Part shown: positions 44,572 through 53,650 of the stretch, piece by piece
Layout of the letters: every line of letters starts with the position of its first letter
How positions within the stretch are numbered: position 1 is the first letter of the stretch
NCBI RefSeq assembly: GCF_014696715.1
Contig: NZ_JACJQO010000019.1
Span: forward strand, 62,001 to 126,000
Reading direction: 5' to 3'
Length of the DNA: 64,000 nt
Source: Pseudanabaena sp. FACHB-2040
Lineage (GTDB): Bacteria; Cyanobacteriota; Cyanobacteriia; Phormidesmidales; Phormidesmidaceae
The notes under the pieces: generated by a model
Databases searched by the model: none
What the model was told of the DNA's origin: nothing
The model's input: only the letters and a program-made list of their open reading frames with translations
Position numbers and translations under genes: made by a program

Positions 44572-45507
44572 ATGAAGTTCAGTATTGTCATCACGACCTA
44601 TAATCGCCTCAGCCTGCTGCAGCGGGCTGTCGAGTCGGCCTTAAACCAGACGGTGCCCTGCGAAGTTGTAATTGCAGACAACGCCTCCACCGACGGCACT
44701 GAGGCTTATGTTCACAGCCTAGGCGACCGCGTAGAGTATCGGCGCAACCCCAGCAACCTAAACCACGCTGGAGCCGTTAACGCAGGCGTAGAAGCAGCCT
44801 CAGGAGACTGGATAAAATTGGTAGACGACGACGATTATCTGGCCCCTCACTGCATTGAGACTTTGATGGGTGCGATCGCACAGCACCCCCAAGCCGTGAT
44901 CTGCTCTTGCCAGGCTGCCCAAGTCGATACCGCCGGACAAGAACTAAGCCGCACCCCGATTACCGGGCCCGGTAAGGCTTTTTACATTCCCCAAGCCGCC
45001 ATTCATTACGGGATGTTGCTGGAGCAGGTACCCTTTGGCACCCCAATTCAGGTGGCGGTGCAGCGAGAAGCCCTAATCCAATCAGGCGGTTGGGATTTGA
45101 CCATGACCAGCTGCGACGACATCGACTCCTGGACTCGGGTCGCTGAGCTAGGCGATGCCCTGTTTGTCAACGAGTGCTTGGGCTACCGCACTGTCTGGCC
45201 GGGCGGCTATGACCAGAAGATTGACCTGCAGCAGCGGCTCAACACTAACCTTTTGATCAAAACCCGTATTTACGAACGTATTCACCCCACTTACCGCAGC
45301 CAAATTCCATCCTTGAGCGCCATTCAAAAATACCTGCAGCTGCACTGGGGACTAGTTGCCGTCAAACAGCGGCAGTTCAGTCAAGCCATTGCCGTTGCCC
45401 TACCGGCCATGATCTCTTTTCCAGCTTGGAAGCAACTTTACCAGGCCCGAAAACAGAGAAATTACCAGGGCTCGCCCTCTGCCGTTCCCAAAATTGCCCT
45501 GTTTTAG
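44572..45507 (+). CDS. Family 2 glycosyltransferase
   Basis: A 311-residue GT-A-fold glycosyltransferase. It starts [20 protein letters not shown], the donor-binding N-terminus. It has [12 protein letters not shown] (near residue 35), the metal-binding DxD-like [12 protein letters not shown] (near residue 85) and the probable catalytic-base region [18 protein letters not shown] (near residue 182). A TGGAGG ribosome-binding site precedes the ATG. No membrane helix is evident. It probably acts on a surface polysaccharide or glycolipid, but donor and acceptor are unknown. Its stop codon overlaps that of yidD on the other strand. Confidence 0.88.
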   Translation: MKFSIVITTYNRLSLLQRAVESALNQTVPCEVVIADNASTDGTEAYVHSLGDRVEYRRNPSNLNHAGAVNAGVEAASGDWIKLVDDDDYLAPHCIETLMGAIAQHPQAVICSCQAAQVDTAGQELSRTPITGPGKAFYIPQAAIHYGMLLEQVPFGTPIQVAVQREALIQSGGWDLTMTSCDDIDSWTRVAELGDALFVNECLGYRTVWPGGYDQKIDLQQRLNTNLLIKTRIYERIHPTYRSQIPSLSAIQKYLQLHWGLVAVKQRQFSQAIAVALPAMISFPAWKQLYQARKQRNYQGSPSAVPKIALF

Positions 45508-45749
45508 TGCGTTTGGTGCTGTGCCTGGTCCTCTGGCTGGGGCGGCACAGGGTCATAACCACCCGGATGGAAGGGATGGCAGCGCGTAATCCGCCGCGCG
45601 GCTAACCAGCTGCCCTTAATTGGCCCAAACCGCTCCACTGCCGTCAGGGCGTATTGAGAGCAGGTGGGCTGAAAGCGGCAGGTGGGTGGAAGCAGCGGTG
45701 AGATCAGCGCCCGATACCCCCGAATTAGCAGCAGGATTAGAGCTTTCAT
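45504..45749 (-). CDS. yidD: Membrane protein insertion efficiency factor YidD
   Basis: An 81-residue protein that assists YidC-dependent membrane insertion. The family core is intact: [20 protein letters not shown], then [35 protein letters not shown] and DPVP. The Cys residues of CRFQPTCS and the RC-HP-GG-D pattern are diagnostic. ATG 45749 ([13 protein letters not shown]) is preferred to the upstream 45773. The usual partners rnpA/yidC are not adjacent. The stop overlaps the glycosyltransferase stop by convergent transcription (shared TTAG). Confidence 0.93.
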   Translation of the reverse strand: MKALILLLIRGYRALISPLLPPTCRFQPTCSQYALTAVERFGPIKGSWLAARRITRCHPFHPGGYDPVPPQPEDQAQHQTH

Positions 45750-45826
45750 AACATTTTCATACCGTTTGGCCACGCATCAAACAGGGCCTCAACCTCATTT
45801 TAGGCCTAGGAGAAGAGGGCTATTAA

Positions 45827-47035
45827 CTAGGTGGCATAGCGTAGCTTGAAATGCGCTGCCTCCAGGTCATAAGTCCACTGCCCTTGCTGCAGCAGGTTAG
45901 CGGCGATCCAACCCAACTCGTCCGCCGATTTACCAGCGTAACCGTTGCCGCCAAGCAGCGTCACGATGGGAGATTCCCCCAAGCGATCAATGTAGGGATA
46001 ACCCGTGGGCGTGTGGGTGGTCACGCAGGTATCCACCCAGTAAGCCGGAAACTGGACATCTGGCAAAATCTGGCTCAGGCGGGCTTTGAGCCGATCTGCG
46101 ATCGCACTCTCCCCCGGCCCCTTAAACCACTTCTGCAAAGACTCCAGGTCGTCTGCGATCGGCGGCATTTCCGAGCAGCCAATCTTGATATACCAATGGC
46201 CGTCGGGATAGCGAATGGGGGGCAGCAGGTAAAAGTGGGCCTCAGCATCATAGGGCTTGCTAATTAGAGACGGCATTGACCACAGCCGCTCCAAATCAGC
46301 CCCATCGACCTCAGCGAGCAGCACCGTATGGGCTCTTACCGTTAGCTGCAGCCGCTGGGGCAACAGGTTACTGGCGTGGGTAAAGCCGCCCGTTGCCACG
46401 ATTGCGCCCCGAGCGGTATAGCTATCTGCCGCTGTCTCCACCTGCACCCCGTCAGCCACTGGCCCAACCGACAGCGCCTCCTGATTAATTAGGCAGCCAC
46501 CTAGCAGCTCTACAGCACGGGCCTGGGCCTTCACATGTTGTCGGGGACTGAGGTAGCCCGCCTGCTGCCGCTGCCACAGACCCACCGCGTTCTCATAGAA
46601 CTGGAAGTAGGGAAACCGAGCCTGCAGCGCCCTCTGATCGAGTATCTCAACCTCCACAGCTAAATCTGCCGCCACTTGCTGCAGAGCACTGAGGTAGTCC
46701 CGAGAGGCTCCCTCGTCTTGCCCCACCGCCAGGTGACCCACCTCCCCGTAAAAGGAGATACCAGTGATATCCTCTAGGGGTCGATATCGAGCAATTGAGC
46801 GTTGGGCAAAGCGAGCCCAGTAAGGGTTTGGGTCCAGAATGCGGGTAATGCGGCCTTCATCATAGTGGCTGGCAAAGACTCCACTATGGTGAGTGCGATG
46901 CCCCTGGGCCAGTCCTCGCCCACCGCGCGGCTCCTCCGGCCCAATCAGCGCTACCTGCAGACCCGCCGTTGCCAGATGTCGAGCCGCCGCCGAGCCGGTT
47001 AGCCCTCGCCCCACCACGATGTAGTCATAATCCAT
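45827..47035 (-). CDS. FAD-dependent oxidoreductase, DAO family
   Basis: A 402-residue flavoprotein of the D-amino-acid/glycine/sarcosine oxidase group. The FAD-binding GxGxxG-type N-terminus is YDYIVVGRGLTGSAAARHLA, and the C-terminal FAD-contact region is PIVTLLGGNGYAGKSADELG. A second family landmark is GAIVATGGFTHASNLLPQRL. It lies 53 bases downstream of an NCS1-family permease on the same strand, so the pair may import and oxidise one small nitrogenous compound. The substrate is not evident from sequence. Confidence 0.88.
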   Translation of the reverse strand: MDYDYIVVGRGLTGSAAARHLATAGLQVALIGPEEPRGGRGLAQGHRTHHSGVFASHYDEGRITRILDPNPYWARFAQRSIARYRPLEDITGISFYGEVGHLAVGQDEGASRDYLSALQQVAADLAVEVEILDQRALQARFPYFQFYENAVGLWQRQQAGYLSPRQHVKAQARAVELLGGCLINQEALSVGPVADGVQVETAADSYTARGAIVATGGFTHASNLLPQRLQLTVRAHTVLLAEVDGADLERLWSMPSLISKPYDAEAHFYLLPPIRYPDGHWYIKIGCSEMPPIADDLESLQKWFKGPGESAIADRLKARLSQILPDVQFPAYWVDTCVTTHTPTGYPYIDRLGESPIVTLLGGNGYAGKSADELGWIAANLLQQGQWTYDLEAAHFKLRYAT

Positions 47036-47085
47036 CTCCCTGCCTCCCCCTGTCCCCGTATCTCCGCGTCTTCCGGTTCCCGACT
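47031..47085. repeat. CT-rich low-complexity repeat between permease and oxidoreductase
   Basis: CTCCCTGCCTCCCCCTGTCC followed by CCGTATCTCCGCGTCTTCCG. Similar text occurs at 33.36 kb (CTGCGTCTCCGTGTCTCC). It fills almost the whole 53-base gap. Confidence 0.6.
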
Positions 47086-47088
47086 AGC

Positions 47089-48396
47089 TCATTCAGCAGC
47101 CCGGCTGACAGGTTGAGACATTACCTGACACAAGATGCCATAGAGCACTGCAGCCGTCACGATGCCGTTTACTGGGCCAATACCTAAATCCATCTGGCCG
47201 GTAAAATAGCCCACTGCAGAGGCCACGACATAAGCAATAATGCCAGCCCAGTTAAACGCTGGTAGAGGAGCATCGAGGTCAGGGAAGCTGCCTCGGTGCT
47301 TCACCCAAAAGTCCACCATGATGATGCCGCCGATGGGAGGAATAACGGTGCCCAGAAAAATCAGGTAGCTGGGCAGCATCTCGTAGATACCAGAGAGGGT
47401 CAGCACCAGTGCAAAGGTTGCTCCACCCAAGACAAAGGCATGGCGCTTGTTGGTGCGGAACATGTTGGAACCAGCAACCGCAAAGGAATAGATTGTGTTG
47501 TCTTGGGTAGTCCAAACATTGAGAATCAGCAGGAGCACCGCCCCGGCCAAAATGCCCTGCATCGCCATTGCCTGAATCAAATCCTGGGTGCCATACACCA
47601 TTGTGCAGAAGGCCCCAGCAAAGACTAGCAGACCGTTAATCAGGGTAAAGGCCAGCAGAGTGCTGAGAATGGCGTTTTTACCGGAGTTGGCAAATCGGCT
47701 CCAGTTAGTAGCCTGGGTACCGCCCGAAATGAACGTGCCAATTACAATCGCTAGCGCGGCTCCCAGGCTTAGTTCGCCCGTGGGCGGAGCAATTTGAGCC
47801 GCCCCTAAATCACCAAAGGCAATAGTGAAGCTGATCGCAATTAGAACCAACATGGCTGGCACAGCCAAACGGCTCAGCCAGTCCATCGCGGCGTAGCCAA
47901 TGTAGGCTGTAGCGCAAAAGATGTAGTTAAAGAAAAAGACTAGAACAAAGTACAAAGCGCCATAGCCAGAGCTGCCCGGTTCTAGCCCAAACAGAGACAT
48001 GAGGACTTGGACAATCACAGCAGTGGTAAAGGCATACCAGCCAATTTGGGTGGCTCCCATGACAAAGTCCACCCAGCGGGAGCCGATATTACCAAAGCTA
48101 AACCGAGCCATTAACACTGTCGTTAGCCCACTCTTGGCAGCAATAAAGCCAAGGCTGGCACAGTAGGCCCCCAAAATAATATTGCCGATCAAGATGACCG
48201 TGAGCAGCGCTGGGAAGGTGAAGGAGGGCCCAATGGCTCCCCCAGCAAACAGGGTTGTGGAGGTCAGGGCAAACCCCATCAGCAGTGGAGCCAGCGACCA
48301 AAAGGACTTACGGGCAGTCAACGGCACAGCACTTAGCGGATAATCTTCGCTAGCCTGGGCTAAATTTGCAGGTTGTGGCTCGGAGGTAAGACTCAT
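47089..48396 (-). CDS. NCS1-family permease (cytosine/purine type)
   Basis: A 435-residue transporter with about 12 predicted helices, starting after a polar 30-residue tail (SLTSEPQPANLAQASEDYPL). Family features include LSAVPLTARKSFWSLAPLLM, the substrate-region GNIGSRWVDFVMGATQIGWY and WTTQDNTIYSFAVAGSNMFR. It belongs to the nucleobase:cation symporter 1 group, of which CodB is the best-known member. It is probably cotranscribed with the DAO-family oxidoreductase behind it, so its cargo may be an oxidisable amine or heterocycle rather than cytosine. No cytosine deaminase lies in the window. Confidence 0.9.
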   Translation of the reverse strand: MSLTSEPQPANLAQASEDYPLSAVPLTARKSFWSLAPLLMGFALTSTTLFAGGAIGPSFTFPALLTVILIGNIILGAYCASLGFIAAKSGLTTVLMARFSFGNIGSRWVDFVMGATQIGWYAFTTAVIVQVLMSLFGLEPGSSGYGALYFVLVFFFNYIFCATAYIGYAAMDWLSRLAVPAMLVLIAISFTIAFGDLGAAQIAPPTGELSLGAALAIVIGTFISGGTQATNWSRFANSGKNAILSTLLAFTLINGLLVFAGAFCTMVYGTQDLIQAMAMQGILAGAVLLLILNVWTTQDNTIYSFAVAGSNMFRTNKRHAFVLGGATFALVLTLSGIYEMLPSYLIFLGTVIPPIGGIIMVDFWVKHRGSFPDLDAPLPAFNWAGIIAYVVASAVGYFTGQMDLGIGPVNGIVTAAVLYGILCQVMSQPVSRAAE

Positions 48397-48490
48397 ACCC
48401 TAGATTCCTCTACGAAGCGTGATTGCTTCATAGATTAAGGGGGAGAATCGTCTGTGATCAGTATCACAAACGACGGTTGCTGTCTTCTCT

Positions 48491-48916
48491 CTAACGGCGC
48501 ACCTGTCCAGAGAAGCCTGAAGCTTTAAACTGTTTGAGCTTGAGCGGCTCAGGTTGGTTGGCAGCGACCGAAACGCGCAACTCAAAGTCGCTCTCGCCAG
48601 GCGATAGATCACCTATGGAGCCAAGCCTTGTCCGATTTTGCATTACGGGGTTGTCGTTGGCATCGTAAATACGGCCAAAAATATCAACATTGGTCACTGG
48701 CTTGCCAGAGCGGTTAATGGCTTTGCCCACAATGAGGTAGCAGCGTGCTTCCTGAACAGAGCCTGCGGTCACCATTCCTCCATACTCGGCGGGGCAGACT
48801 TTGTAGGAGAGATCCGAGATATCAATGGGGGTGAGGGCGAAGGCAGGCTGGGTAAGCCCACACAGCAGCCAAAATGCCCCTGCCAAAACACCGATGAACA
48901 GTCCCTTGAACCGCAT
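48491..48916 (-). CDS. Exported protein with FxLYD-like beta domain
   Basis: A 141-residue protein with a signal peptide (MRFKGLFIGVLAGAFWLLCG, cleavage after PAFA near residue 27). The mature domain is beta-rich: YLIVGKAINRSGKPVTNVDI, GRIYDANDNPVMQNRTRLGS and GDLSPGESDFELRVSV, a pattern like FxLYD/DUF3426-type immunoglobulin-like folds. Two Cys (VCPAEYGG, ARCYLIVG) could form a disulfide. Function unknown; probably periplasmic. Confidence 0.68.
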   Translation of the reverse strand: MRFKGLFIGVLAGAFWLLCGLTQPAFALTPIDISDLSYKVCPAEYGGMVTAGSVQEARCYLIVGKAINRSGKPVTNVDIFGRIYDANDNPVMQNRTRLGSIGDLSPGESDFELRVSVAANQPEPLKLKQFKASGFSGQVRR

Positions 48917-49087
48917 TGCTTCACCCTTTGCCCAACGACCAAAATTGCGAGTACCGATTCAAAAATCTTGTCTGGGGCCGTGGCCCCAAAGGCTCAAACT
49001 CCTGCATTTCAGCAGAAAAACAGCTTGATGTGGCTAATCCTCAGTTTACCGTGGTTCGGCAGTTACCGTAATTTGGGCGCTAGCGCC

Positions 49088-49942
49088 TCAGTGGCCCAAG
49101 TGAGCTTTTAGGGCCTGACGCATCGTGTCTACGGGCACGGAGGACTGCAGCCAGATCTTTAAAGCCGCCGCCCCTTGCTGCACCAGCATTTCTAAGCCAT
49201 CAATCGTGGCAAGCCCATGCTGTGAAGCAAGAGAGAGAAACTGGGTGGGGCTGGGAGTGTAGATCAGGTCATATGCGATCGCATCCGCCTTCGCACCCGC
49301 CAGCAACGCTTCATCTAGCGGCGTTGCCCCCACCTGGGGATGCATACCAATCGGCGTAGTGTTGACAACTAAATCAGCCTGGGGCAGCAGATCTGGCAAC
49401 GCCTCCCAGGGGTGTACCGACGGTGGCTGAAACGGCGAACCCTGCCAGCTCAACTGAAATGCCTGCAGTCTGTCTGGATTACGGCCCACAACCGACACCC
49501 CCTTCAGGCCCAGCTGAGCACATCCGGCCACAACCGCTCGGGCAGCCCCCCCATTGCCCAAAATCACCGCCTGAGCCTGGCTCCAGTCGCGTAACGCCTG
49601 CAGAGGAGCCACAAAACCAAGCACATCGGTATTGGTTCCTGCCCAGCCGCGCTCGGTGCGCCAGACGGTGTTGACGGCTCCCACAGCCTGAGCCTCAGCC
49701 GAGATCTTGCTCAGCAGCGGCATAATTGCCTGCTTGTGGGGAATGGTAACGTTAAATCCACTGACGCCTATGGCCGCTAAACCCGCCACTGCTGTTTCGA
49801 GCTGGGCCGTCGCGATGGGAAAGGCTACATAAACAAAGTCTGCCCCCAACTCAGCTAGCGCTGCGTTGTGCATTACCGGGGAAAGTGAGTGGGTAACCGG
49901 ATCGCCAATTACACCCAAAATCTGAGTCTTGCCAGTAATCAT
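49088..49942 (-). CDS. aroE: Shikimate dehydrogenase (NADP)
   Basis: A 284-residue AroE reducing 3-dehydroshikimate to shikimate. Substrate site: GDPVTHSLSPVMHNAALAEL at the N-terminus and GFNVTIPHKQAIMPLL with the catalytic Lys near residue 70; NADP site: VILGNGGAARAVVAG (near 130). Also seen: VNTTPIGMHPQVG. The start is 27 bases after the panC-cmk stop, so the two are probably cotranscribed. Confidence 0.96.
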   Translation of the reverse strand: MITGKTQILGVIGDPVTHSLSPVMHNAALAELGADFVYVAFPIATAQLETAVAGLAAIGVSGFNVTIPHKQAIMPLLSKISAEAQAVGAVNTVWRTERGWAGTNTDVLGFVAPLQALRDWSQAQAVILGNGGAARAVVAGCAQLGLKGVSVVGRNPDRLQAFQLSWQGSPFQPPSVHPWEALPDLLPQADLVVNTTPIGMHPQVGATPLDEALLAGAKADAIAYDLIYTPSPTQFLSLASQHGLATIDGLEMLVQQGAAALKIWLQSSVPVDTMRQALKAHLGH

Positions 49943-49969
49943 GTAAGCTACCCGATCGACCCGCCCTTG

Positions 49970-51580
49970 CTAACGCACCACCGAGCGATTGACCACCTGC
50001 TCTGCTTGCCCTACCTGCTGATGAAAGAGGTCAACGATGTTGGCCACTACTTCGGCAATGGTCAAGTTGTCGGTCTGTAGCTCTAGGGCATCGGGGGCTT
50101 TTTTCAGGGGGGCAACACGGCGAGTGCTGTCTTTACGATCGCGTTCGTCAATCGCCCTCTCCAGATCTTCCAGGTTAATTGCAGGCTGATTTTGGGCCTG
50201 CAGGTCGCGCTGGCGACGCTTGGCCCGCTCCGAAACCGATGCCGTCAGAAAAATCTTTAGCTCTGCATGGGGAAAGACCTGGGTGCCAATGTCGCGCCCC
50301 TCCATTACCACGCCGCCTTCAGCCCCATACTGCTGCTGCTGCTTGAGCAGCGTCGCTCGCACCACAGGCTGGGCCGCAATGGCCGACACTTGCCCCGTTA
50401 CTTCCTGATTGCGTACTGCCCGAGTAACCTCCTCGCCATTAATCCAGATCCGGGAGGGGTAGGCCGCAAAGGCCGGATCGTCTCCCGAAGGAACCAGCCG
50501 AATGTGGCAATCCTGAATCAGTTCAGCTACCCCCACTTCATCCTGGGGATCAAGGCCCTTCTGCAAGGTCAACCAGGTCACCGCCCGGTACATGGCCCCG
50601 CTATCAAGATAAAGGAGGCCCAAATCCCGCGCCACCTGCCGCGCCACCGTGGACTTACCGGCTCCAGCTGGCCCATCAATAGCCACAATGGGACGGCGCG
50701 ATCGCAGCACCACATTATCAATTAGTCGAGTTGTTCCTAAAAAAGCAGCCACAGCCAGTAGTCCCACCGATTTCACGTCCTCCAAAGGCAGCATCGTCTC
50801 AGGGTGCACTAAATCCACATACTGCAGTTCAATTTCGGGCACCGTTTCCAGCACCGTTTTAACCTGACTTACCAAAGCCAGGCGCTGTCGCTCACCCTGC
50901 CTAAACAGCCCTTCAGCCGCCTGCAATGCCTTATGAATGATAGCGGCCTTTGAGCGTTCTGTCCCGTTGAGGTAGCGATTGCGGGAACTCAACGCCAGTC
51001 CATCCGTCTCTCGAACAATCGGGCAGCCCACCAGCTCCCCTGGTAGGTTTAAGTCCTTAGCTAGCTGCTTCAAAATAGCCAGCTGCTGAGCATCCTTCTG
51101 CCCGAAGTAAGCTCGATCAGGCCGCACAATATTTAGCAGCTTCGTAACGACAGTTGCAACACCCTCAAAATGTCCGGGTCGGAACTGACCGCACAAAATC
51201 TTCGTCATGGCACCCGGAGGCCGCACCTGAGTCAACTGATCCAAACTGGGCTTTGTCATGCCGTAGAGCACCCTAGCCGTAGGCACGAATACAATATCGA
51301 CCCCCGCTTGGTCGCACAATTGAAGATCCGCACCCAAGGTTTGGGGATAGCGCTCCAGGTCTTCGCCTGGGCCGAACTGCAAAGGGTTAACAAAAATAGT
51401 GACAACTACAATTTCATTGTCCCGGCGGGCCCGTTCAATCAGGCTTAAGTGGCCCCGGTGGAGCGCTCCCATTGTAGGCACCAGACCCACCTGAGGTAAG
51501 TCCTCAAGCGGCTTCCCGAACGGATGGCGGCACTGGGCGAGACAGCAGTTCAATCCTTCGATCGTCTTCAAAACTCGCAC
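49970..51580 (-). CDS. panC/cmk: Bifunctional pantoate-beta-alanine ligase/cytidylate kinase
   Basis: A 536-residue fusion known from cyanobacteria. The N-terminal half (1-290) is PanC, with VPTMGALHRGHLSLIERARR (HIGH-like ATP site), FVNPLQFGPGEDLERYPQ and YFGQKDAQQLAIL. The C-terminal half (about 300-525) is CMP kinase, with the P-loop IAIDGPAGAGKSTVARQVA, YLDSGAMYRAVTWL and VVMEGRDIGTQVFPHAELKI. The first part makes pantothenate for CoA; the second phosphorylates CMP/dCMP. The start codon is GTG (51580). Confidence 0.96.
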   Translation of the reverse strand: MRVLKTIEGLNCCLAQCRHPFGKPLEDLPQVGLVPTMGALHRGHLSLIERARRDNEIVVVTIFVNPLQFGPGEDLERYPQTLGADLQLCDQAGVDIVFVPTARVLYGMTKPSLDQLTQVRPPGAMTKILCGQFRPGHFEGVATVVTKLLNIVRPDRAYFGQKDAQQLAILKQLAKDLNLPGELVGCPIVRETDGLALSSRNRYLNGTERSKAAIIHKALQAAEGLFRQGERQRLALVSQVKTVLETVPEIELQYVDLVHPETMLPLEDVKSVGLLAVAAFLGTTRLIDNVVLRSRRPIVAIDGPAGAGKSTVARQVARDLGLLYLDSGAMYRAVTWLTLQKGLDPQDEVGVAELIQDCHIRLVPSGDDPAFAAYPSRIWINGEEVTRAVRNQEVTGQVSAIAAQPVVRATLLKQQQQYGAEGGVVMEGRDIGTQVFPHAELKIFLTASVSERAKRRQRDLQAQNQPAINLEDLERAIDERDRKDSTRRVAPLKKAPDALELQTDNLTIAEVVANIVDLFHQQVGQAEQVVNRSVVR

Positions 51581-51755
51581 AAACGGCCCCCTTAGCTGCG
51601 TTACGGTTCAACTTGGGTTGCGAAAACTCCAAAACCTATAGGCTACCAGATTGGGGTTCTCAGTCGAGCCAGCAGCACTGCTCCTCCTCGGGAGACAGCC
51701 TTAGCGCTCGATTACTAGAGATGTCAAATGCCCAAACTAGACCCAAACAAAAACC

Positions 51756-51779
51756 CCCCACTTCCTAGGATAAGCGGGG
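51756..51779 (-). terminator. Rho-independent terminator downstream of rlpA
   Basis: Read on the minus strand, CCCCGCTT pairs with AAGTGGGG around an 8-base loop, followed by GGTTTTTGTTTG. It lies about 180 bases after the rlpA stop. Confidence 0.75.
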
Positions 51780-51899
51780 AGCTATAAATCTTCAGGGGGC
51801 AGGTCTTTAAAACTGCTGTAAACCCTGCAGTCATAGGAAAAACCTGCTCATTAATGCAAGAAGCACCTACCGAAGAGAGCAAAAAACAAGCAGCCAGAG

Positions 51900-51957
51900 T
51901 TTTCCCTTCGGCCTCCTGCCCTCTTGCTTCTGCCCTCTCCTGTTTGCTGCCCTGCTC
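51900..51957. repeat. CT-rich low-complexity tract next to the rlpA stop
   Basis: TTTTCCCTTCGGCCTCCTGC and CTCTTGCTTCTGCCCTCTCC-type text. It is similar in composition and words to the tract at 25.04 kb read on the other strand. Confidence 0.55.
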
Positions 51958-53043
51958 TTACGGCCTACCCAAGACCTCGATCTTGACCGTGCCAACGCCG
52001 CTGCTCACTAGGCCAATTGCCTGAGCTGCCGCCGCTGATAAATCCAGCACCCGGCCATGCCCAAACGGCCCCCGGTCATTGATGCGAACAATCACCTGCT
52101 GACTATTGTTTAAGTTAGTAACCCTAACCTCCGTGCCAAAGGGCAGCGTTCGGTGGGCTGCTGTCATCGCATTCTGGTTAAAAACTTCGCCACTGGCGCT
52201 ACGCCGCCCGTGAAATCCAGGTCCATACCAGGAAGCTACCCCTGTCAACACTGACGTTACTACCAGCGTTTCTTGGGCTGGAGCCGGAGCCGGACGGCCC
52301 TCAATCTCCTCTAGAGAGGAGGCATCTCCCAACAGCCGCCGCAGCCGATTAGCAATTTGCAGAGCATCTTCAGCCGGGTCTTCAGTGGTATCTGGCAAAA
52401 TCGTGTTGTCATCGATGGCTACCAGGGTATCTCCGTTTAAGGTGACCTGGTACTGCGTCTCAGCTGCATTCCAGCGCACTGCAATCTGCTCAGCATCGCC
52501 TTCAGCGTAAAACTGCTCTAGCTGGGAGCCAATGTGGGTTGCTCTAGAAACCGGATCAGACAGCGAATTTCCAGATGAGCTTTCCAGTGCTTTGTTATCA
52601 GTCAGGGCGGGAAGATCGTTGCCCAGAAAAGTCAGAACCGGCAAATTGCGAACGTAGAGAGTAGCCGCCTGACGGCTGTCAAAGGGATGGGGCTGAACGA
52701 CAATAAGACTATCATCTCTAGCTAGATCGGCCAGACTTAAGGGTTGAGACTCAATCTCTACCAGGTCAGTTTGCTCGGGTCGGGCAGACTCATCTAAGAA
52801 GGGATCAGAAACTAATTCAGAGGTAGCAAGTTCGTTAGAGCCTGAAGCAGAGTCTTCAGGATGCACAGCGGCGTTTGCAGCTGAATCGGGCGATTTCTCA
52901 GGAGACATCTCTGAAATATCAGAGGCCGCCAAGGGCGGCAGATGGTCCGTCTCGTCTACCTGTTGGGCGTGGCTTGCTAGCGGGGCTCCAAAGGAAGACA
53001 TCACCAGGGCAGCAGTCAAACTACCCAGTACATGATGTTTCAT
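51958..53043 (-). CDS. rlpA: Septal ring lytic transglycosylase RlpA family protein
   Basis: A 361-residue exported protein. A signal peptide (MKHHVLGSLTAALVMSSFGA, cleavage after SHAQ near residue 28) precedes an acidic, Ser-rich N-terminal region (30-250). A C-terminal double-psi beta-barrel follows (about 265-355): GVASWYGPGFHGRRSASGEV, FNQNAMTAAHRTLPFGTEVR and VRINDRGPFGHGRVLDLSAA. The conserved catalytic Asp lies in INDRGPF. It has no C-terminal SPOR domain, unlike E. coli RlpA. It probably cleaves or binds peptidoglycan in the periplasm. Confidence 0.9.
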   Translation of the reverse strand: MKHHVLGSLTAALVMSSFGAPLASHAQQVDETDHLPPLAASDISEMSPEKSPDSAANAAVHPEDSASGSNELATSELVSDPFLDESARPEQTDLVEIESQPLSLADLARDDSLIVVQPHPFDSRQAATLYVRNLPVLTFLGNDLPALTDNKALESSSGNSLSDPVSRATHIGSQLEQFYAEGDAEQIAVRWNAAETQYQVTLNGDTLVAIDDNTILPDTTEDPAEDALQIANRLRRLLGDASSLEEIEGRPAPAPAQETLVVTSVLTGVASWYGPGFHGRRSASGEVFNQNAMTAAHRTLPFGTEVRVTNLNNSQQVIVRINDRGPFGHGRVLDLSAAAAQAIGLVSSGVGTVKIEVLGRP

Positions 53044-53650
53044 TAAATTCCATAGAGTTCAACAATTCGGATTTCATCGGTCACCCGCTATGCCAGCAAG
53101 AGAAGTTCCCCACACACAGGAACCGTACCGATGTATATCCTTTGCGGAAATAGGGACGGGTGAGCTGCTACGGCAAAATGCCGCTTTATTCACCATGGCC
53201 AGAAAGATGTCCTGACTCATACCCATTCCGACTTTGCTTCAAAGGTTGGACGAAACGTAACTTAGCATGAAGTTCTTAAATTGCGAATCCAGGAACTTTC
53301 GGATGGGGATCAAGTCCCTAGGCTTTACGAAAACTTTAAAGTTTCGTTAAACCGCTTCTGCACTAACGGTTTCCCAGTTTTTTGGGGTTAGAGAAAACCT
53401 TAGAAAGTTTTTATTTTTTTATGGGACCTAGCCGATTTGTTCTAGAAAACCAATTGATTCAAGGTGGCAATCTGTAAATAGTTATAAATAACTTGGAAAT
53501 GTTCATATGCAACTTTTTGTGTTGATGGGGATCGGTGTATTCAGGTAGCCAACCGACCCCAGGTATCTTTTTTCGCTACCACGTTGACGTCTTTTCCCCT
53601 GGCTTCTTAACGTAATGGATTGGGTTATCCAAATTTTTAGGACTACGTAG
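53044..53650. other. 607-base control region between rlpA and purM
   Basis: AT-rich DNA between divergent genes. Contains the near-palindrome at 53324-53350 (TTTACGAAAACTTTA against TAAAGTTTCGTTAAA, two mismatches), which overlaps the motif shared with 5.25 kb, and homopolymer-rich DNA near 53410-53420. No open frame with a ribosome-binding site was found. Confidence 0.55.
53304..53353. repeat. Shared 16-base motif, copy 2, inside a near-palindrome
   Basis: TGGGGATC, then CCCTA, then GGCTTTACGAAAACTT (53321-53336), continuing to TAAAGTTTCGTTAAA. The 16-mer differs from the 5254-5269 copy at one base. The palindromic form suggests a dimeric regulator site, for rlpA or purM. Confidence 0.5.

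Larger units (their letters stand above)
51581..51957. other. Intergenic region with rlpA terminator and CT tract
   Basis: 377 bases containing the minus-strand terminator for rlpA (51756-51779), a CT-rich low-complexity tract (about 51900-51957) next to the rlpA stop, and the presumed panC-cmk promoter. No gene seen. Confidence 0.55.

Noticed and set aside
53044-53310. Possible c-di-AMP riboswitch in the rlpA leader (GGGGAAC and GGGTGAC words on the minus strand)
   Set aside because: rlpA is a known target of that class, but the CAGCTAACC end element and the overall spacing are missing. A covariance-model search (RF00379) would settle it.
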